From positions 62,001-126,000 of the forward strand of contig NZ_FOEF01000009.1 in the NCBI RefSeq assembly GCF_900110575.1: DNA of 64,000 nucleotides. The letters run 5' to 3'. Below, piece after piece: positions 50,664 through 59,590 of the stretch; position 1 is the stretch's first letter; the number at the start of each line of letters is the position of its first letter. The notes beneath the pieces are model-generated. The model was given only the letters and a program-made list of their open reading frames with translations, was not told the origin of the DNA and did not search any database. Made by a program: the position numbers and the translations under genes. This DNA is from Amycolatopsis saalfeldensis. Lineage in GTDB: Bacteria > Actinomycetota > Actinomycetes > Mycobacteriales > Pseudonocardiaceae.

Positions 50664-51589
50664 TGCGGCTCGTCTTCGCGGGCACGCCCGATCCCGCCGT
50701 GCCGTCGTTGCGCGCCCTGCTCGAGTCCGGGCGGCACGAGGTGGTCGCGGTCGTCACGCGGCCCGACGCCCAGGCCGGGCGCGGGCGCCGGGTCGTGCGC
50801 TCGCCGATCGGCGCGCTGGCCGACGAGCGCGGCATCGAGGTGCTGACGCCCGCGCGCGCCGGCGACCCCGCGTTCCTGGCGCGCCTGACGGAGCTGGCGC
50901 CCGACGCCTGCCCCGTGGTCGCGTACGGGGCGCTGCTGCCGCAGTCCGCGCTCGACATCCCGGTCCACGGCTGGGTGAACCTGCACTTCTCGCTGCTGCC
51001 CGCGTGGCGCGGCGCCGCGCCGGTGCAGTCCGCGATCCGCGCGGGTGACGAGATCACCGGCGCGTCCACCTTCCGCATTGTCAAGGAGCTGGACGCCGGG
51101 CCGGTGTTCGGCGTCGTGACCGAGAAGATCGGGCCGGCCGACACCGCGGGGGCGCTGCTGGGCCGGCTCGCCGAGTCCGGCGCGGACCTGCTGCTGTCCA
51201 CCATGGACGGCATCGCGGACGGCTCGCTGCGCGCGGTCGAGCAGGCCGCCGAGGGCCTCAGCTACGCGCCGAAGGTGACGGTGGACGACGCGCGGGTGTC
51301 GTTCGCCGACCCGGCGGCGGCCGTCGACCGGCAGATCCGCGCGGTGACGCCGGAGCCGGGCGCGTGGGCGGAGTTCCGCGGCGAGCGCTTCAAGCTGGGG
51401 CCGGTCACGGTGGTCGACGAGCCCGGCCCGCAGCCGGGCGAGATCGTGGTGGAGCGCAAGCGCGTGCTGGTCGGCACGGCGACAAAACCCTTGCGGCTGG
51501 GCGAAGTCCAGGCGCCGGGCAAGAAACGGATGGCGGCCACCGACTGGGCGCGCGGTACACGGATCGACGAGGGAGAGCGCCTGCGGTGA
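50663..51589 (+). CDS. fmt: Methionyl-tRNA formyltransferase
   Basis: It formylates initiator Met-tRNA. The protein has 308 residues. MRLVFAGTPDPAVPSL and the folate/active-site stretch NLHFSLLPAWRGAAPVQSAI are canonical. ATG 50663 has GGAGG eight bases upstream; GTG 50660 is one codon earlier. The stop overlaps rsmB by four bases. Confidence 0.96.
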   Translation: MRLVFAGTPDPAVPSLRALLESGRHEVVAVVTRPDAQAGRGRRVVRSPIGALADERGIEVLTPARAGDPAFLARLTELAPDACPVVAYGALLPQSALDIPVHGWVNLHFSLLPAWRGAAPVQSAIRAGDEITGASTFRIVKELDAGPVFGVVTEKIGPADTAGALLGRLAESGADLLLSTMDGIADGSLRAVEQAAEGLSYAPKVTVDDARVSFADPAAAVDRQIRAVTPEPGAWAEFRGERFKLGPVTVVDEPGPQPGEIVVERKRVLVGTATKPLRLGEVQAPGKKRMAATDWARGTRIDEGERLR

Positions 51590-53010
51590 ACGAGCGAGGC
51601 GAACGGCGGCCGTCACGGCCGCAGCGGGACCGTCCGGCCCCGCGCAAGGAAGGTCCGCGGCGCCCGCCGGAGGTCGACCCGGCCCGCCAGGCCGCGTTCG
51701 ATGTGCTGCGCGCGGTGCGAGAGAAGGACGCGTACGCGAACCTCGTGCTCCCGCAGCTGTTGCGCGAGCGCCGGATCACCGGCCGCGACGCCGCGCTGGC
51801 CACGGAGCTGACGTACGGCGCTTCGCGGGCGCAGGGCCTGCTCGACGCGGTCATCGGCGCCTGCGCCGAGCGCCCGGTGGAGAAGACCGACCCGGTGGTG
51901 CTCGACGCGCTCCGGCTCGGCGTCTACCAGCTGCTGCGCACCCGCATCCCGCAGCACGCCGCGGTCGGGTCCACTGTGGACCTCGTCCGCGCCGAGGCCG
52001 GTTCGTGGGCAACGGGATTCGCCAACGCCATCCTCCGCGGGGTGTCCGAAAAGGACGAACAGACCTGGCTGGACCAGCTGGCCCCGGACGAGGCCACCGA
52101 CCCGATCGGCGCGTACGCGCTGCGTACCGCGCACCCTCGCTGGGTCGCGCGGTCCTTCGCCGAAGCGTTGGGGGACAAGGGCGAGGAGCTGAAGGCGGCG
52201 CTGGCGGCCGACGACGCCCGGCCCGAGGTGCACCTGGTCGCCCGGCCCGGCGAGATCAGCGCCGACGAGCTGGCCGCGATCACCGGCGGCGACCCCGCGC
52301 CGTACTCGCCCTACGGCGTCCGGCTGCCCGCCGGCGCCGGGGACCCGTCCAATGCCGAGCCGGTGCGCGAGCGGCTCGCCGCGGTTCAGGACGAGGGCAG
52401 CCAGCTGTGCGCGATCGCCGCGACCAAGGCGCCGCTGGACGGCTCCGACGAGCGCTGGCTCGACCTGTGCGCCGGGCCCGGCGGCAAGGCCGCGCTGCTG
52501 GGCGCGCTCGCCAAGGTCAGCGGGGCGCGCGTGGACGCCGTCGAGAAGGCGCCGCACCGCGCGCGCCTGGTCGAGAACACCACCGCCGGCCTGCCGGTGA
52601 CCGTGCACGTCGCCGACGGCCGCGAATCCGGGCTCGAACCGGGGTACGACCGGGTGCTCGTGGACGCGCCGTGCAGCGGCCTAGGCGCGTTGCGGCGGCG
52701 GCCCGAGGCGCGCTGGCGGCGCAAGCCCTCCGACGTCGCGGACCTGACCCGGCTGCAGGGCGAACTGCTCACCGCGGCGCTGGAGCTGGTCCGGCCGGGC
52801 GGGGTGGTGACCTACGTCGTGTGCTCGCCGCACCTGGCCGAGACCGAGGGCGTGGTCGGCGAGATCGCGCGGCGCACCAAGTCCGAGGTGCTCGACAGCC
52901 GGGAGTTCTTCCCCGGCGTCCCGCAGCTGGGCGACGGGCCGTACGTGCAGCTGTGGCCGCACCGCCACGGCACCGACGCGATGTTCTGCGCCACGCTCCG
53001 CAAGCAGTGA
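51586..53010 (+). CDS. rsmB: 16S rRNA m5C967 methyltransferase RsmB
   Basis: The protein has 474 residues. An N-terminal NusB-like domain (about 25-165) is followed by a SAM methyltransferase. LDLCAGPGGKAALL binds SAM; cysteines are in DAPCSGLG (motif IV) and YVVCSPHLAETEGVV (motif VI, nucleophile; usually T-C-S). The first 25 residues are Arg/Pro-rich. It is coupled to fmt and to the next gene. An exact GTCCACTGTGGAC palindrome lies at 51969-51981. Confidence 0.95.
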   Translation: MNERGERRPSRPQRDRPAPRKEGPRRPPEVDPARQAAFDVLRAVREKDAYANLVLPQLLRERRITGRDAALATELTYGASRAQGLLDAVIGACAERPVEKTDPVVLDALRLGVYQLLRTRIPQHAAVGSTVDLVRAEAGSWATGFANAILRGVSEKDEQTWLDQLAPDEATDPIGAYALRTAHPRWVARSFAEALGDKGEELKAALAADDARPEVHLVARPGEISADELAAITGGDPAPYSPYGVRLPAGAGDPSNAEPVRERLAAVQDEGSQLCAIAATKAPLDGSDERWLDLCAGPGGKAALLGALAKVSGARVDAVEKAPHRARLVENTTAGLPVTVHVADGRESGLEPGYDRVLVDAPCSGLGALRRRPEARWRRKPSDVADLTRLQGELLTAALELVRPGGVVTYVVCSPHLAETEGVVGEIARRTKSEVLDSREFFPGVPQLGDGPYVQLWPHRHGTDAMFCATLRKQ

Positions 53011-53513
53011 GGGACCTCGGGCTCGTCGCGAGCTCGTGCGGTGGGCTGGACACCCGGTTCACCGCCGAGCTGGCGAAGCCCGCGGCCGCGCGCGGCTGGC
53101 GGCTCGCGGTCACCCTGACCCCGACCGCGCACCGCTGGCTCGACGCCACGGGCGGGCTCGGCGAGCTGGCCGCGACCACCGGCCTGCCGGTCCGCCACAC
53201 CGGCCGGCTCCCGGGCGAGCCGCGGCCGCACCCGGACCCGGCGGTGTTCCTGTTCGCGCCCGCGTCGGCGAATTCGGTGGCCAAGCTGGCCCTCGGGCTC
53301 GCCGACAACCAGGCGCTCACCCTGCTCGGCGACGTGCTCGGCGCACCCGGCGTGACGATCGTGCTCGCCTACCAGATCCAGGACACCCGGGTGCACCACC
53401 CGGCCTGGCGCCGGCACCTGGACACGCTCGCGGACGCCGGGGTCCGGCTGCACCGGCTCGACCCCCGGCGCCCGTGGTCCGAGGTGCTGGACCTGCTGCC
53501 GCCGGCCGGTTAA
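53007..53513 (+). CDS. Flavoprotein of the HFCD/CoaC-like family
   Basis: The protein has 168 residues. VTLTPTAHRWLDATGGL and PASANSVAKLALGLADNQALTLL are the FMN-binding elements of phosphopantothenoylcysteine decarboxylase-like flavoproteins. The catalytic His is not evident. CoaBC is already present, so this is another decarboxylase or an oxidoreductase. It is coupled to rsmB; its stop overlaps the convergent gene. Confidence 0.8.
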   Translation: MRDLGLVASSCGGLDTRFTAELAKPAAARGWRLAVTLTPTAHRWLDATGGLGELAATTGLPVRHTGRLPGEPRPHPDPAVFLFAPASANSVAKLALGLADNQALTLLGDVLGAPGVTIVLAYQIQDTRVHHPAWRRHLDTLADAGVRLHRLDPRRPWSEVLDLLPPAG

Positions 53514-54655
53514 CGCTCGGCCGGTGCCGTCAGCGCCATCTCGAGGGCAGCGTCGAGGTGCCCGGTGGCGGCGTCCGGCGCCGGTGCCTCGTTGATCATG
53601 ACGGTGGCGCTGCGGCCGCTGTCGGTGACGCCGGTGCGGCTGAAGAAACCGAAGATTTCGCCGTCGTGGCCCCAATACCGGCCGCCGCCCGGCAGGGGCT
53701 GGGAGATCAGGCCCAGGCCGTAGCCCTGAGTGCTGCCCGGGACCGGCACGGTGCGCTTCATCTCGGCGAGCTGGGCCGGCGGCAGCAGCCGTCCGCCGAG
53801 CAGCGCGGTGAAGAACTTGTCGAGGTCGGCACCCGTGGAGACCAGGTTGCCCGCCCCTGTGGCGATGCTCGGGTCGAAGTCGGTGAAGTCCTCCGGGCCG
53901 TTCGTGCCCGGCAGGTTCACGTAGCCGCGCGGGTGCGGGCCGGGCAGCGTCTCGTCGCCGCGGCCGGGCAGCGACGTGCCGGTCAGCCCGAGCGGGCGGA
54001 CGATGCGGGCGCTGATCTCGTGGGCCAGCGACTGCCCGGTGACCCGTTCCACGAGCATCTGGGCCAGCACGTAGTTGGTGTTCGAGTAGGACCAGGACGT
54101 GCCGGGCGCGAACAGCGGCGGGTGGGCCAGCGCCATCGCGACCAGCCCGGCCGGCTCGGCGCCGCGGTGGCGCAGCTGCTCCACGTCGCCCTGCAGCAGG
54201 TAGTCGGTGTAGTTGGGCAGGCCGCTGGTGTGCTGCAGCAGCTGGCGCACGGTGACCTTCGCGCCGTCGTTGCCGTTCCCGGTCACGACCCCCGGCAGGT
54301 ACGTCGCGATCGGCGTGTCCAGGCGGACCCGGCCCTCGGCGACGAGCTGCAGCACCACCGTCGCGACGAAGGACTTCGTCTCGCTGCCCGCCCGGAACCG
54401 CGCGCCGGCCGGGATCGGCGTCCCGCCCGCCAGGTCGCCGACGCCACTGTGGACAGTCCGGGTCCGGCCGCGCTCGCGCACCACGGCTTCCGCCCCCGGC
54501 ACGCCGTCGCCGGTCGTGAGCACCGCGAGCGCCTGCCGGACCGGGTCGGCCGTGGCCGCTGTGGCTGCTGTGGCCGGGGCAGCGACCACGGCCGCGGTCA
54601 GCACGGCGAGCGTGCCCACGGCGGTGATCTGCTTGCAGCGCAAGGACATTCTCAT
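53510..54655 (-). CDS. Secreted serine beta-lactamase-like hydrolase (D-Ala-D-Ala carboxypeptidase type)
   Basis: The protein has 381 residues. A Sec signal (about 1-32, ...AAVVAAPATA) is followed by the active-site motifs SETK (S91, K94), YSN (in SYSNTNYVLA) and HDG (WGHDGEIFG). It resembles Streptomyces R61-type carboxypeptidases and related esterases. ATG 54655 follows GGGGAAG. The palindrome variant at 54442-54454 uses rare AGT and ACT codons. Confidence 0.9.
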   Translation of the reverse strand: MRMSLRCKQITAVGTLAVLTAAVVAAPATAATAATADPVRQALAVLTTGDGVPGAEAVVRERGRTRTVHSGVGDLAGGTPIPAGARFRAGSETKSFVATVVLQLVAEGRVRLDTPIATYLPGVVTGNGNDGAKVTVRQLLQHTSGLPNYTDYLLQGDVEQLRHRGAEPAGLVAMALAHPPLFAPGTSWSYSNTNYVLAQMLVERVTGQSLAHEISARIVRPLGLTGTSLPGRGDETLPGPHPRGYVNLPGTNGPEDFTDFDPSIATGAGNLVSTGADLDKFFTALLGGRLLPPAQLAEMKRTVPVPGSTQGYGLGLISQPLPGGGRYWGHDGEIFGFFSRTGVTDSGRSATVMINEAPAPDAATGHLDAALEMALTAPAER

Positions 54656-54768
54656 GATCTTCCCCTCGGTCGAGTGCCTGAGGAAGATCGTGTCGCGCTC
54701 GCGTGGGCGAAACCACCGGGCAAGCCCCCGGAGGAGACCGGGGGCCTGCCCCACCGCGGTCCCGGGGC

Positions 54769-56160
54769 TCAGCGCAGGCGCAGGGCCCGCTTGAGCGTGC
54801 CGAACACGTCGGTCTGATTGGTCAGGCCGACGATGTTCGCCGCCTGCGGGCCGTAGCCGGCGATGCGGACCTGGGTGCCGGTGTGGTCCATGGACTGCCC
54901 GGGCATCGCCGTGGCGTAGTTGAGGGTCATGTTCGCGCCCTCGTTCGTGACCAGCGTGGCGGTCTCACCGGGGCTGGCCGTGCCGTTGCCGATGATCTGG
55001 CTGGTGTGGCCGTGGTCGGCGGTGACCAGCACCAGGGTGTCCGCGTGGCTGCGGGCGAAGGCCATCCCGGCGGCGATCGCCGCGTCGAAGTCGACCACCT
55101 CGCCGATCTGGCCGCACGGGTCGGCCGCGTGGTCCTGCTTGTCGATGCTGGCGCCCTCCACCTGGAGGAAGAAGCCCTTGTCGCTACGGCGGTCGTCCAG
55201 CAGCTGCAACGCCTTGCGGGTCTGGTCGGCGAGCTTCGGCTGCGTGGCGGGCAGGTCCGGGTTCGGGGTGCAGCGCGACGGCGCGGTGCCGCCGGTCTTG
55301 GCCAGCGGGCCGGTCCAGTTCACCGGGAGGTTGCCGTCGGCGAACAGGCCGAGCAGCGGCTTGCCGGGCTTCGCGGCGGCGAGGTCGGCGGCGGTCCGGG
55401 CGACCTGGTAGCCCGCGGCCTTGGCCTGCTCCAGCACCGGTTTGCCGGCGTACTTGCCCGCCTTGGCGTTCTGCGCGAAGTACTTGGCGCCGCCGCCGAG
55501 CAGGACGTCGGGACGGGTCTGCACGAGCTGCTCGGCGATCGAGCCGGCGCCGCCGTTCTCCTTGGCGTTGGCCGGGCAGAGCTTGCTGGTCTCGTCCGGG
55601 CCCTTGCAGTCGCGGCTGACCACGTGCGAGCCGAGCACGGCCGGGGTGGCGTCCTGGACCTCGGCGGTGGTGACGTCGCCGGTGCGCAGGCCGGCGCGCT
55701 TGGCCAGCTCCAGGATCGTCGGCACGGGGTTGCCGTATGCATCGACCGAGATGGCGCCGTTGTAGCTCTTGGTGCCGGTGGCCCAGCCGGTGCCGGACGC
55801 CGCGGAATCGGTGACGTAGTCGGGCTTGGCCGGGTTGCCCTTCTCCACGGCGTACGTGGTGTAGTCGCCGGTCAGCGGCAGCTCGTCCATCGCCAGCCGT
55901 CCGGCCGCGCCACGGGAGTAGTTGCGCGCCGAGGTGATCTCGGACTGGCCCATGCCGTCGCCGATGAACAGGACCACGTTCCGCGCGCTGCCGCCCTGGA
56001 TCGCGTTCCGCACCTCCTGGGTGCGGTCGCCGGCCGAGGCGGCGCGCACGCCGGTGTCGCCGGGCGTCGCGAGGGCGGTGCCGCCCGCGGCGGCGACCAG
56101 CACGGCGCCGATCGCGCCGGCGGTCAGCCACTTGCGGCGGCCTGCGAAGAGCGTTCTCAT
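54769..56160 (-). CDS. phoA: Secreted PhoA-type alkaline phosphatase
   Basis: The protein has 463 residues. The signal segment has RRKW at 8-11 and a hydrophobic stretch (about 13-32), possibly Tat. VLFIGDGMG (D68) binds metal; the phosphorylated Ser is S119 in YVTDSAASGT; later metal ligands are in DKQDHAADP and TADHGHTSQ. It releases phosphate outside the cell. AGGAGAACCG precedes ATG 56160. No PHO box was found. Confidence 0.93.
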   Translation of the reverse strand: MRTLFAGRRKWLTAGAIGAVLVAAAGGTALATPGDTGVRAASAGDRTQEVRNAIQGGSARNVVLFIGDGMGQSEITSARNYSRGAAGRLAMDELPLTGDYTTYAVEKGNPAKPDYVTDSAASGTGWATGTKSYNGAISVDAYGNPVPTILELAKRAGLRTGDVTTAEVQDATPAVLGSHVVSRDCKGPDETSKLCPANAKENGGAGSIAEQLVQTRPDVLLGGGAKYFAQNAKAGKYAGKPVLEQAKAAGYQVARTAADLAAAKPGKPLLGLFADGNLPVNWTGPLAKTGGTAPSRCTPNPDLPATQPKLADQTRKALQLLDDRRSDKGFFLQVEGASIDKQDHAADPCGQIGEVVDFDAAIAAGMAFARSHADTLVLVTADHGHTSQIIGNGTASPGETATLVTNEGANMTLNYATAMPGQSMDHTGTQVRIAGYGPQAANIVGLTNQTDVFGTLKRALRLR

Positions 56161-56194
56161 CGGTTCTCCTAGTACGGGGGTTTTCGGCGGTAAA

Positions 56195-56209
56195 TCCGGA
56201 AGTTCCGGA
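56195..56209. promoter_or_regulatory. Inverted repeat TCCGGAA-G-TTCCGGA upstream of phoA
   Basis: A perfect 7-bp dyad with a one-base centre lies 35 bases before phoA in the divergent phoA-rpe region. It could be an operator of an unidentified regulator. Confidence 0.45.
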
Positions 56210-56327
56210 CTGGGTCATTAGTCCGTCCGCATGTGTTCCGTGCGCGGAATCGCGGTGAGCGAGGAATGTCCGTAAAGCGAACAACCAGGGCGTCACAGCC
56301 GGTGAGCAGCGGCGGGGGACGGCCTCC

Positions 56328-56333
56328 TACACT
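56328..56333 (+). promoter_or_regulatory. Putative leaderless -10 box TACACT for rpe
   Basis: TACACT is followed by CGGGTC and GTG 56340. No ribosome-binding site is present. Confidence 0.55.
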
Positions 56334-56339
56334 CGGGTC

Positions 56340-57026
56340 GTGGCCGAACGACCCCTCATCGCACCCAGCATCCTGTCCGCGGACTTCGCCCGTCTGGGCG
56401 AGGAGATCGCCGCCGTCGCGCACCCCGGGGAGACCCGCGCGGACTGGGTGCACGTGGACGTGATGGACGCGCACTTCGTGCCCAACCTGACCCTCGGCCT
56501 GCCGGTGGTCGAGTCGCTGCTGAAGTCCACCGACGTGCCGGTCGACTGCCACCTGATGATCGACGACCCGGACCGCTGGGCGATCGGGTACGCCGAGGCC
56601 GGCGCGTACAACGTCACAGTGCACGTCGAGGCCGCCGCGAACCCGGTGAAGCTGGCGAAGAACCTGCGCGCGGCCGGCGCGAAGGCGGGCCTGTCGATCA
56701 AGCCGGGCACGCCGCTGGAGCCCCACCTCGAGACGCTGAAGCACTACGACACGCTGCTGGTGATGTCCGTGGAGCCGGGCTTCGGCGGGCAGTCGTTCAT
56801 GCCGGACGTGCTGGACAAGGTGCGCACCGCGCGCCGCCTGGTCGACACCGGGCACCTCAAGCTGGTGGTGGAGATCGACGGCGGCATCAACGCCGACACC
56901 ATCGAGCAGGCCGCCGAGGCGGGCGTCGACTGCTTCGTCGCCGGCTCCGCGGTCTACGGCGCGCAGGACCCGGGCAAGGCGGTCGCCGCGCTGCGCGAGC
57001 AGGCCGCCCGGCACCGGGCCGGCTGA
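56340..57026 (+). CDS. rpe: Ribulose-phosphate 3-epimerase
   Basis: It interconverts Ru5P and Xu5P. The protein has 228 residues, a TIM barrel: IAPSILSADFARL, VHVDVMDAHFVPNLTLG (metal and catalytic Asp), CHLMIDDP, MSVEPGFGGQSF, EIDGGIN. Ru5P is also the source of a riboflavin precursor made by RibBA downstream. It is probably transcribed leaderless. Confidence 0.96.
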   Translation: MAERPLIAPSILSADFARLGEEIAAVAHPGETRADWVHVDVMDAHFVPNLTLGLPVVESLLKSTDVPVDCHLMIDDPDRWAIGYAEAGAYNVTVHVEAAANPVKLAKNLRAAGAKAGLSIKPGTPLEPHLETLKHYDTLLVMSVEPGFGGQSFMPDVLDKVRTARRLVDTGHLKLVVEIDGGINADTIEQAAEAGVDCFVAGSAVYGAQDPGKAVAALREQAARHRAG

Positions 57027-57120
57027 CGCCCGCGCCCGGGGGAGCACCCGGGCATCGGCGGGTGTTGGATGGAAGGCACCCGGTTCGGCGGGTGGTTTCT
57101 TCACACGGGAGGCAGGTGCG

Positions 57121-57759
57121 GTGTTCACCGGCATAGTCGAGGAAGTCGGCGAGGTCACGGCGGTCGAGCAGCTGACGGACGCGGCGCGGCTCACCGTGCG
57201 CGGCCCGCTGGTCACCTCCGACGCGGGCCACGGCGACTCGATCGCCGTGAGCGGCGTCTGCCTGACCGTGGTCACGGTCTCGGGCGGCGAGTTCACCGTG
57301 GATGTGGTGAACGAGACACTCCAGCGTTCCAGCCTCGCGAAGGTGGCCGTCGGCGACGCGGTGAACCTCGAGCGCGCCACCCCCGCGGGCGGGCGGCTCG
57401 GCGGGCACATCATGCAGGGCCACGTCGACGGCACGGGCGTTTTCCTCTCCCGCGACGAGCAGGGCGTGACCACGTTCGCCCTGCCCACGGGCCTGGGGCG
57501 GTACGTGGTGGAGAAGGGCTCGATCGCCGTCGACGGCGTTTCGCTGACCGTCGCGGCCATCACCGAGGAGTCATTCTCGGTCGCCCTGATCCCGACCACG
57601 CTGGAGGTCACCACCCTCGGCCGCCGGACCGCCGGCGACCTGGTGAACCTGGAGGTGGACGTGGTGGCGAAGTACGTGGAGAAGCTGGCCGTCCCGCATC
57701 TGGCCGGCCGGGCGCACAATGACCACGTCAGCGGGGACGGCACGAAGGAGCAGGCGTGA
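57121..57759 (+). CDS. ribE: Riboflavin synthase, alpha chain
   Basis: The protein has 212 residues, two repeated lumazine-binding barrels: MFTGIVEEVGEV and GGHIMQGHVDGTG begin the halves; DSIAVSGVCLTV and GSIAVDGVSLTV are the paired motifs. Two dihydrolumazine-derived molecules give riboflavin. GTG 57121 follows GGGAGG. No FMN riboswitch is visible; a small GCCCGGG/CCCGGGC hairpin (57034-57053) lies after rpe. ribD is not between rpe and ribE as it is in mycobacteria. Confidence 0.96.
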   Translation: MFTGIVEEVGEVTAVEQLTDAARLTVRGPLVTSDAGHGDSIAVSGVCLTVVTVSGGEFTVDVVNETLQRSSLAKVAVGDAVNLERATPAGGRLGGHIMQGHVDGTGVFLSRDEQGVTTFALPTGLGRYVVEKGSIAVDGVSLTVAAITEESFSVALIPTTLEVTTLGRRTAGDLVNLEVDVVAKYVEKLAVPHLAGRAHNDHVSGDGTKEQA

Positions 57760-59087
57760 GCGAGACGAGGGCAGCGGAGCCGCAGGCGGGGTGGACGCCC
57801 TGTGGTGCCGGCGCGGTGTTCGACGCCGACGCGATCGAGGCGGCGATCGCCGATATCGCCGCGGGTCGCGCGGTGGTCGTGGTGGACGACGAGGACCGGG
57901 AGAACGAGGGCGACCTCATTTTCGCCGCGGAGAAGGCGACGCCGGAGCTGCTGGCGTTCATGGTGCGCTACACCTCCGGTTACGTCTGCGTGCCGTTGAC
58001 CGAGGCCGAGGCGGACCGGCTGGACCTGCCGCCGATGTTCCACACGAACCAGGACGCCCGCGGCACCGCGTACAGCGTGACCGTGGACGCCGCCGAGGGC
58101 ATCAGCACCGGCATCTCGGCGGTGGACCGCGCGCGGACCATCCGGCTGCTGGCCGACCCGGACTCGAAGGCCGCCGACTTCCGCCGGCCCGGCCACGTCG
58201 TCCCGTTGCGCGCCAAGGAAGGCGGCGTGCTGCGCCGCCCCGGCCACACCGAGGCGGCGATCGACCTGGCCCGGCTGGCCGGGCTGCACCCGGCGGGCGT
58301 GCTCTGCGAGATCGTGTCGCAGAAGGACGAGGGCGAGATGGCGCGGCGGGACGAGCTGGAGGTCTTCGCCGCCGACCACGGCCTCACGATCATCAGCATC
58401 GCCGACCTGATCGCGTACCGGCGCCGCACCGAGCGGCAGGTGGAGCGCGTCGCCGAGGCGCGGATCCCGCTCGCCGCGGGCACTTTCCGCGCGGTGGGCT
58501 ACGACAGCCTGCTCGACGGCATCGAGCACGTCGCCTTCGTCTACGGCGAGATCGGCGACGGCGAGGACATCCTGGTCCGCGTGCACTCCGAGTGCCTGAC
58601 CGGCGACGTCTTCGGCTCGCTGCGCTGCGACTGCGGCCCGCAGCTGGAGGCCGCGCTGCAGGCGGTCGCGGACGAGGGCCGCGGGGTCGTGCTCTACATC
58701 CGCGGGCACGAGGGCCGCGGCATCGGCCTGCTGCACAAGCTCCAGGCCTACCAGCTGCAGGACGCCGGCGCGGACACCGTGGACGCGAACCTGGCGCTCG
58801 GCGTGCCCGCCGACGCCCGCGACTACGGCACCGGCGCGCAGATCCTCTGCGACCTCGGCGTCCGCTCGATGCGGCTGCTCACGAACAACCCGGCCAAGCG
58901 CGTCGGCCTGGAGGGCTACGGCCTGCGCGTGACCGGCCGCGTGGCGCTGCCGATCTCGCCGAACCCGGAGAACCTGCGGTACCTGCGCACCAAGCGCGAC
59001 CGGATGGGGCACGACCTTTCGCAGCTGGAGCACTACGAGCAGGTGACGGCGACCGGGCCGGACGGGGAAGGGGAGAGCGGGCGATGA
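57756..59087 (+). CDS. ribBA: Bifunctional DHBP synthase/GTP cyclohydrolase II
   Basis: The protein has 443 residues. The DHBP synthase half (about 20-225) has VVVDDEDRENEGDLIFAAE and the RHT-like region. The GTP cyclohydrolase II half (about 230-430) has HSECLTGDVFGSLRCDCGPQ with the zinc cysteines and RGHEGRGIGLLHK. In the first half the usual active-site stretch reads FHTNQDARGTAYSVTVDA; it should be compared with characterised enzymes. It is coupled to ribE and ribH by four-base overlaps. Confidence 0.95.
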   Translation: MSETRAAEPQAGWTPCGAGAVFDADAIEAAIADIAAGRAVVVVDDEDRENEGDLIFAAEKATPELLAFMVRYTSGYVCVPLTEAEADRLDLPPMFHTNQDARGTAYSVTVDAAEGISTGISAVDRARTIRLLADPDSKAADFRRPGHVVPLRAKEGGVLRRPGHTEAAIDLARLAGLHPAGVLCEIVSQKDEGEMARRDELEVFAADHGLTIISIADLIAYRRRTERQVERVAEARIPLAAGTFRAVGYDSLLDGIEHVAFVYGEIGDGEDILVRVHSECLTGDVFGSLRCDCGPQLEAALQAVADEGRGVVLYIRGHEGRGIGLLHKLQAYQLQDAGADTVDANLALGVPADARDYGTGAQILCDLGVRSMRLLTNNPAKRVGLEGYGLRVTGRVALPISPNPENLRYLRTKRDRMGHDLSQLEHYEQVTATGPDGEGESGR

Positions 59088-59590
59088 GCGGGGAAGGGCG
59101 TCCCGACGTCCAGCTGGACCTGAGCGACTGCAAGGCCTTGCGGCTGGGCATCGTGGCGACGCGGTGGAACGCGGGGATCACCGACACGCTGCTGGAGCGC
59201 GCGCTGGTCGCGGCCAAGGAGGCCGACCTCGAGGAGGAGCCGACCGTGGTCCGCGTGGCGGGCGCCGTGGAGCTGCCGGTGGCGGCCCAGGCGCTGGCGC
59301 GCAACCACGACGCGGTCGTCGCGCTGGGCGTGGTGATCCGCGGGGGCACCCCGCACTTCGAGTACGTCTGCGACGCGGTGACGGCCGGCCTCACGCGGGT
59401 GGCGCTGGACGAGAGCACCCCCGTCGGCAACGGCGTGCTCACCTGCGACACCGAGGAGCAGGCACTGGCCCGGTCCGGAAAGCCGGGCTCGGTGGAGGAC
59501 AAGGGCTACGAGGCCGCCGTCGCGGCGCTCGACACCGCCCACGTGCTGCGCGGCCTGCGCCAGCCGTGGACCGAACGGGGATTCGTGTGA
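59084..59590 (+). CDS. ribH: 6,7-dimethyl-8-ribityllumazine synthase
   Basis: The protein has 168 residues. RLGIVATRWNAGITDTLLERAL, VAGAVELPVAAQAL and VIRGGTPHFEYVCD are the family motifs, including the catalytic His in HFEYV. It supplies lumazine to RibE. ATG 59084 overlaps ribBA. Confidence 0.96.
   Translation: MSGEGRPDVQLDLSDCKALRLGIVATRWNAGITDTLLERALVAAKEADLEEEPTVVRVAGAVELPVAAQALARNHDAVVALGVVIRGGTPHFEYVCDAVTAGLTRVALDESTPVGNGVLTCDTEEQALARSGKPGSVEDKGYEAAVAALDTAHVLRGLRQPWTERGFV

Noticed and set aside
56161..56230. PHO box before phoA
   Set aside because: No direct repeats resembling GTTCACC were found on either strand.
57027..57120. FMN riboswitch before ribE
   Set aside because: The conserved RFN core around GGGGTCGGTG...AACCGGCGG is absent.
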